Of a stretch of DNA of 27,421 nucleotides, positions 24,474-27,421 are shown in pieces (within the stretch, counting starts at the first letter, position 1; every line of letters starts with the position of its first letter). Both the position numbers and the translations under genes were made by a program. Where the stretch lies: assembly GCA_013151315.1 (NCBI GenBank), contig JAADIN010000065.1, positions 1 to 27,421 of the forward strand. Reading direction: 5' to 3'. Source of the stretch: Planctomycetota bacterium. GTDB taxonomy: Bacteria; Planctomycetota; Planctomycetia; Pirellulales; Lacipirellulaceae. A model generated the notes under the pieces. That model was not told the origin of the DNA, did no database searches, and saw nothing but the letters and a program-made list of their open reading frames with translations.

Positions 24474-26063
24474 TCAAGGCAGCAGCGGGGCGTCGGGCCG
24501 AACTTGGCGATACCAGGATTTCCATCGGTCTAACGCATCAAATCGTTCGGCATCTGTAAAATTGTCGGGCAGGCCGTAGCCGCCAAAACGTCGGCTGACG
24601 AAACGCAGGCCGTCGCGTGCTTCGCGCACCACGCGCTTGTCGGGGTCGGTCATCGCGTAGAGGAAGGTCGGCACGTAGTCCAAATCTCGCAACTGGGCCA
24701 GGGCTCGTACGGAGAGCAGCCGTGCTCCGGCGGCCCCGCTCTTGACGATCTGTTGCAGCCGCCGAGCCTCTTCAGGACTCGCGTTGCCAACTTGCACTGC
24801 GGCCGAGTTGCTTAGCAACGACTCCAAGGCCTCGTTGTCGTCGTCGCCGAGCATGCCCAACAGGGCATCGATTTCGGTCGGTTTCTGTTCGGTGACGAGT
24901 CGGCCCTGCTTGAGTTTCATCTTCGAAAGATCGCCGCTCAAGCCGCGACCCCCGACCAAGGTCCCCTGCCCGAGACTCGCCTTGATGCTTTTTTGAGTCG
25001 ATCGCAACAGGAACAGTACTGCGAAGGCCGTCGAACACGGTTTTCCCGACTCGGCATCCCAACTGCCGTCGTCGGCCTGCTTGTTCTTGAGCACTTCAAA
25101 CCCCTTTTGATACCAATCGGGTTCCTCGACGGTATCGCTCGCCATCAGTTCCTCGAAGCTTTTGTAGCGCTCGATCGAGTAGAGAAGGTAACAGTAATGC
25201 TCCCAGGACTCGATGCTTTTTTGGTTGAAGTTTTTGTCGTACCAAGCTTGTCCTTTCGATATTGCCTCGAGCAATCGTTGACGGTCGACGCCGGTGCCAG
25301 ACAGCTTTCGTATTTTTTTCTTGGCAGACAAATCGGCCCGTTGCAACGCGGAGGGCTTTTTTTCTTCTTGGGAAGATTCGGCGTTTGCCTCGGGGCCCGT
25401 GAGTCCCAAGAGATTACCAAGAATCATGGTACTGCCCATCCCCGCAGCCAACATGCTTAGCGAGGTTCTCGCCTGTTTGACGCGTTGGGATCCCTTGGGG
25501 TCCTTTCCCTGGTATCCCCACGCACCGCTAGGATCTTGAGTGCGCAACAACCAATTGACACAAGATTCGACCGATTGCACCTTCGGAGCCATGCCGATTT
25601 GCAGTAGCTCCCAGTAACTCAAGGCCGCATATTGGGTCTGCGAGGTATCGCCTCTTTGAGACTTCTTGTAACCCCAGCCGCCATTGGGTTTTTGCTTCTG
25701 GACCATCGCTCCTGCAAAACGAGCGATCAGGTCTCGGTTTTTGGTGCCATCGAGTTCGGCTAGAAAGATGATCGCCAAGCCATTGCTATAGACATCTTCG
25801 CCGATTTTTTGAGAGGAAGTGCCTTTGCAAGCCTTTAGTGCTTCCTGGATGCGGGGATGGTCGGGCGATGCGCCTTCTTTGTGGAAGGCCAGTGCAATCA
25901 AGCATTTTCCGCCCAAGCGGTCGTCGGAATTGTTTTCGAGATATTTTAGGCCCTTCTCGATCAGGGCCCGAACTTCGGGGCTCTCGGGTGTGACGGCCCA
26001 CGCTTCGGGGGAAGCGAGCAGTACCGCGATGAGCAGTGGGCAACAACGGGCGATCCCAGCCAT
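24474..26063 (-). CDS. Exported prenyltransferase/squalene-cyclase-repeat protein with HEAT-like C-terminus
   Basis: A 529-residue protein starting at the ATG 26063, where a signal peptide begins (MAGIARCCPLLIAVLLAS, cleavage after AWA); an upstream in-frame ATG lacks this logic. Residues about 30-370 contain repeats of the prenyltransferase/squalene oxidase alpha-alpha barrel type: NGGWGYKKSQRGDTSQTQYA, SGAWGYQGKDPKG and DDGSWDAESGKPCSTAFAVL. The acidic DxDD motif of hopene cyclases is not seen and the protein is exported, so terpenoid cyclisation is unlikely; a binding or scaffold role is more plausible. Residues about 440-510 (SVRALAQLRDLDYVPTFLYA, DPDKRVVREARDGL) look like HEAT repeats. 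It is the first gene of the operon, 134 bp ahead of the TonB-shaped gene. Confidence 0.88.
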   Translation of the reverse strand: MAGIARCCPLLIAVLLASPEAWAVTPESPEVRALIEKGLKYLENNSDDRLGGKCLIALAFHKEGASPDHPRIQEALKACKGTSSQKIGEDVYSNGLAIIFLAELDGTKNRDLIARFAGAMVQKQKPNGGWGYKKSQRGDTSQTQYAALSYWELLQIGMAPKVQSVESCVNWLLRTQDPSGAWGYQGKDPKGSQRVKQARTSLSMLAAGMGSTMILGNLLGLTGPEANAESSQEEKKPSALQRADLSAKKKIRKLSGTGVDRQRLLEAISKGQAWYDKNFNQKSIESWEHYCYLLYSIERYKSFEELMASDTVEEPDWYQKGFEVLKNKQADDGSWDAESGKPCSTAFAVLFLLRSTQKSIKASLGQGTLVGGRGLSGDLSKMKLKQGRLVTEQKPTEIDALLGMLGDDDNEALESLLSNSAAVQVGNASPEEARRLQQIVKSGAAGARLLSVRALAQLRDLDYVPTFLYAMTDPDKRVVREARDGLRFVSRRFGGYGLPDNFTDAERFDALDRWKSWYRQVRPDAPLLP

Positions 26064-26178
26064 AGACGACTCGCAATACTCGATTGTGTTCCGATAGATA
26101 GCGACAAGCACCCTGCAACCCTCCGCCCGGCCTTGGGGGTACGGTTCCTTAACCGGTGGGGCCACGCAAGAGCAATCG

Positions 26179-26247
26179 CCTCAATTGCCCGCGTAGCTCA
26201 AAGCCTCAATTGCCCGCGTAGCTCACCTTAATTGCCCGCGTAGCTCA
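26179..26247 (+). repeat. Three tandem 22-bp repeats resembling a tRNA 5' end
   Basis: The copies are at 26179-26200, 26204-26225 and 26226-26247; the first two are identical and the third differs at one base. Each ends in GCCCGCGTAGCTCA, which matches the first 14 bases of the tRNA-Arg at 11580 with one mismatch. A shorter partial copy (GTGCCCGCAC) follows. No complete tRNA fold exists here. The rest of 26064-26414 holds no gene. Confidence 0.8.
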
Positions 26248-26377
26248 AAAGTGCCCGCACAGAAAATGCTTGTATCAAGTTCGTATGTTAGACCGGCGTT
26301 TCACCGAGTGCAAGTTGCGCTGCAGAAGCCAATAGAATTGCCAGCCCTCTCGTAGCGACCTACGATATGGGGCTTCG

Positions 26378-26401
26378 CAGGGCACTCGGTCGAGTGCCCT
26401 G
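26378..26401. repeat. Perfect palindromic hairpin upstream of tRNA-Phe fragment
   Basis: CAGGGCACTC and GAGTGCCCTG pair perfectly around GGTC, a 10-bp stem with a 4-nt loop. It is a very stable hairpin without a following T-run. Confidence 0.65.
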
Positions 26402-26414
26402 ATAAAGCAGTCAT

Positions 26415-26455
26415 GGTCAGGTAGCTCAGTTGGTAGAGCACTGGACTGAAAATCC
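26415..26455 (+). pseudogene. Truncated tRNA-Phe (5' 41 nt only)
   Basis: GGTCAGG (acceptor 5' strand), TA, GCTCAGTTGGTAGAGC (D arm), A, CTGGA, and loop CTGAAAA with anticodon GAA are exactly as expected for bacterial tRNA-Phe. The 3' anticodon strand begins TCC but then departs (CATGG instead of AG...). No T arm or acceptor 3' strand is found in the following 320 bp. The gene is therefore a 5' fragment and not functional. Confidence 0.85.
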
Positions 26456-26471
26456 CATGGAATTTTCGGTC
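26444..26471. repeat. Foldback: inverted copy of the tRNA-Phe anticodon arm
   Basis: GACTGAAAAT (26444-26453), which is tRNA anticodon-arm sequence, is followed after 8 bp by ATTTTCGGTC (26462-26471), its reverse complement with one difference. The centre contains the palindrome CCATGG. The truncation point of the tRNA lies inside this dyad. Confidence 0.65.
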
Positions 26472-26489
26472 GCTGCATGTATAAAACGC

Positions 26490-26563
26490 TGTAAAACAAG
26501 TGTTTTTGGATTTCCTGGGCGTGTCGCCTGCCTAGAAAAAATCCTAAAACATGCTTGTTTACA
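26490..26563. repeat. Imperfect inverted repeat, about 32-bp arms
   Basis: TGTAAAACAAGTGTTTTTGG at 26490 is mirrored by CCTAAAACATGCTTGTTTACA ending at 26563, with small bulges; the inner bases CCTGGGC and GCCTAGA also pair. The arms enclose only about 9 bp. The region 26456-26779 has no gene; this inverted repeat and a 16-bp perfect palindrome GAGTATCATGATACTC (26582-26597) are its only visible structures. Confidence 0.6.
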
Positions 26564-26779
26564 TCTGTTTGGGACTGTTACGAGTATCATGATACTCCTC
26601 TCTTTTTGTGCCATCTCAGTCGACGTGGCGTTACAAGCTACCTATTCTTCTGCCATGAACACGCACCGCCAAGATGGCTGAGAGGTTCAGCTCCTCACCA
26701 GAATCTGTGCGAGGATAATCCAAACTCGCTAAGCAGACCTCAGTTCAGGACCACCTCACCCTGCTTCGCAGCAGCGGAA

Positions 26780-27093
26780 TCGATTCGAGTCGACAACGGT
26801 CCTGAGTTTGTATCGAAGTCACTCGATTGGTGGGCTTACTTTAACAAGGTGAAGCTGGACTTCAGCCGACCAGGAAAGCCTACCGATAATGCGTTTATCG
26901 AATCATTCAATGGGAAGTTTCGCAATGAGTGTTTGAACCAGAGCATTGGTTCATGAACTTGAAGGATGCCCAAGAGCGGTTCGACGATTGGAGAAAGGAT
27001 TACAACGAGGTGCGTCCACACAGCTCACTAGAGAACCGGCCGCCCAAAGAATTCGCGAAATTTTATTCCCAGGCTAGCCTGGGAAAAAATTGA
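26780..27093 (+). pseudogene. IS3-family transposase (OrfB) C-terminal fragment, frameshifted
   Basis: From 26780 the sequence encodes the end of an rve/DDE integrase core: SIRVDNGPEFVSKSLDWWAY, LDFSRPGKPTDNAFIESFNG and KFRNECLN. At 26939-26940 the frame shifts; it resumes as EHWFMNLKDAQERFDDW, NEVRPHSSLENRPPKEFA, ending at TGA 27091-27093. The second Asp (RVDNGPEF) and the Glu (FIESFNGK) of the catalytic triad are present. The first Asp, the N-terminal half and OrfA are absent. About 90 bp of AC-rich non-coding sequence follow, as expected for the right end of an IS. Confidence 0.9.
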
Positions 27094-27186
27094 GGAAACT
27101 AACATTCCAATTGGCACCAAGTTGGGGAGGGGTTCAGCCACCCCAACACTAACACTAACACTGGTCCCTGTGAGGGCAGGTCTGTC

Positions 27187-27421
27187 AGCGATGTTCAGCT
27201 TCAGATTCGCCTTTCCCGATCGTTGCTTAACCGGCGATTCAAAAAGCAAGTCGGGCATACGCCCAAACAAGAAATTGTGCGTGTACAAATCGAAACGGCA
27301 AAACGCTTGCTTCTCCATTCTTCAAGTCAACTCCAGTCGATCGCCGAGCAGTGCGGTTTTCACGAGGCTTGGTATTTTATCTCGGTCTTTCGCAAACAAA
27401 CGGGGATGACGCCGGGGACGT
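27187..27421 (+). pseudogene. C-terminal DNA-binding part of an AraC/XylS-family regulator, incomplete
   Basis: The plus strand translates without a stop to the window edge as a double helix-turn-helix of AraC type: LSRSLLNRRFKKQVGHTPKQ, IVRVQIETAKRLLLHSSSQL, then the second helix pair SIAEQCGFHEAWYFISVFRK and QTGMTPGT. It resembles the XylR-like AraC regulators common in planctomycetes. The effector-binding N-terminus is missing: upstream, within about 100 bp, is the end of an IS3-type transposase. The frame beginning near 27187 has no start codon in a sensible place. It is most likely a regulator truncated by the IS, though the 3' end is simply cut by the window. Confidence 0.8.

Noticed and set aside
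24474..26063. Functional squalene-hopene cyclase
   Set aside because: The protein is exported, is shorter than the roughly 630-residue cyclases, has a HEAT-like C-terminus and shows no DxDD catalytic motif.
26179..26247. CRISPR array
   Set aside because: The repeats are 22 bp with spacers of 0-3 bp, so there are no spacer-sized unique sequences, and no cas genes are present.
26415..26780. tRNA-Phe interrupted by a self-splicing group I intron
   Set aside because: The break lies in the 3' anticodon stem rather than at the usual loop position, no 3' exon was found within 320 bp, and no conserved intron core could be recognised.
26555..26956. 133-codon open frame treated as a complete gene
   Set aside because: Only its 3' half has homology (IS3 transposase); the upstream part is unrelated open sequence and the frame breaks at 26939.

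Overview
The window looks like chromosome from a planctomycete (phylum Planctomycetota, most likely order Pirellulales), with moderate GC. The reasons are a serine/threonine kinase with the usual planctomycete N-terminal region, DUF1223 and DUF3179 secreted proteins, long exported proteins with TPR and PQQ-propeller repeats, a lone prenyltransferase-repeat protein beside ExbB/ExbD genes, start codons mostly without Shine-Dalgarno sequences, and many intergenic inverted-repeat elements. The assignment rests on gene content and family recognition; no 16S or marker-gene search was possible.

Region 1 (1-10757) holds housekeeping and accessory genes: a HlyIII-type membrane protein, transketolase, a RecQ-family helicase, a DUF1223 protein divergent from a DUF3179 protein, a Gfo/Idh/MocA-like protein divergent from a TIGR04283-type glycosyltransferase, and Maf convergent with that glycosyltransferase. 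Inverted-repeat elements sit in several gaps. Two of them (5268-5398 and 9242-9395) share 17-bp termini and are flanked by 12-13 bp direct repeats, so they look like copies of one MITE. A third element (6284-6437) lies inside the DUF1223 reading frame.

Region 2 (10758-12125) is eroded. It has a broken ParE/RelE toxin with a remnant antitoxin frame, then non-coding sequence around an intact tRNA-Arg(CCT).

Region 3 (12126-14159) is a plus-strand pair, an RluA-type pseudouridine synthase and a transmembrane Ser/Thr kinase, ending convergent with region 4.

Region 4 (14221-26063) is the most interesting part: eight consecutive minus-strand genes over about 12 kb. In transcription order they are an exported prenyltransferase-repeat/HEAT-like protein, a TonB-shaped single-pass protein, ExbB/TolQ, ExbD, a second ExbD, a 1128-aa membrane-anchored TPR plus beta-propeller protein, an exported helical-repeat protein fused to a family-5 solute-binding domain, and an exported protein of unknown function abutting it. 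I infer a proton-motive-force-driven envelope machine: ExbB plus two ExbDs as motor, the TonB-shaped protein as transducer, and the other four as periplasmic effector or scaffold parts. No outer-membrane receptor or ABC permease is encoded here.

Region 5 (26064-27421) is a scrap zone. It contains three tandem copies of a tRNA-5'-end-like sequence, palindromes, a tRNA-Phe cut off in its anticodon arm and followed by an inverted copy of that arm, a frameshifted IS3-family transposase fragment, and the C-terminal part of an AraC-type regulator running off the edge.
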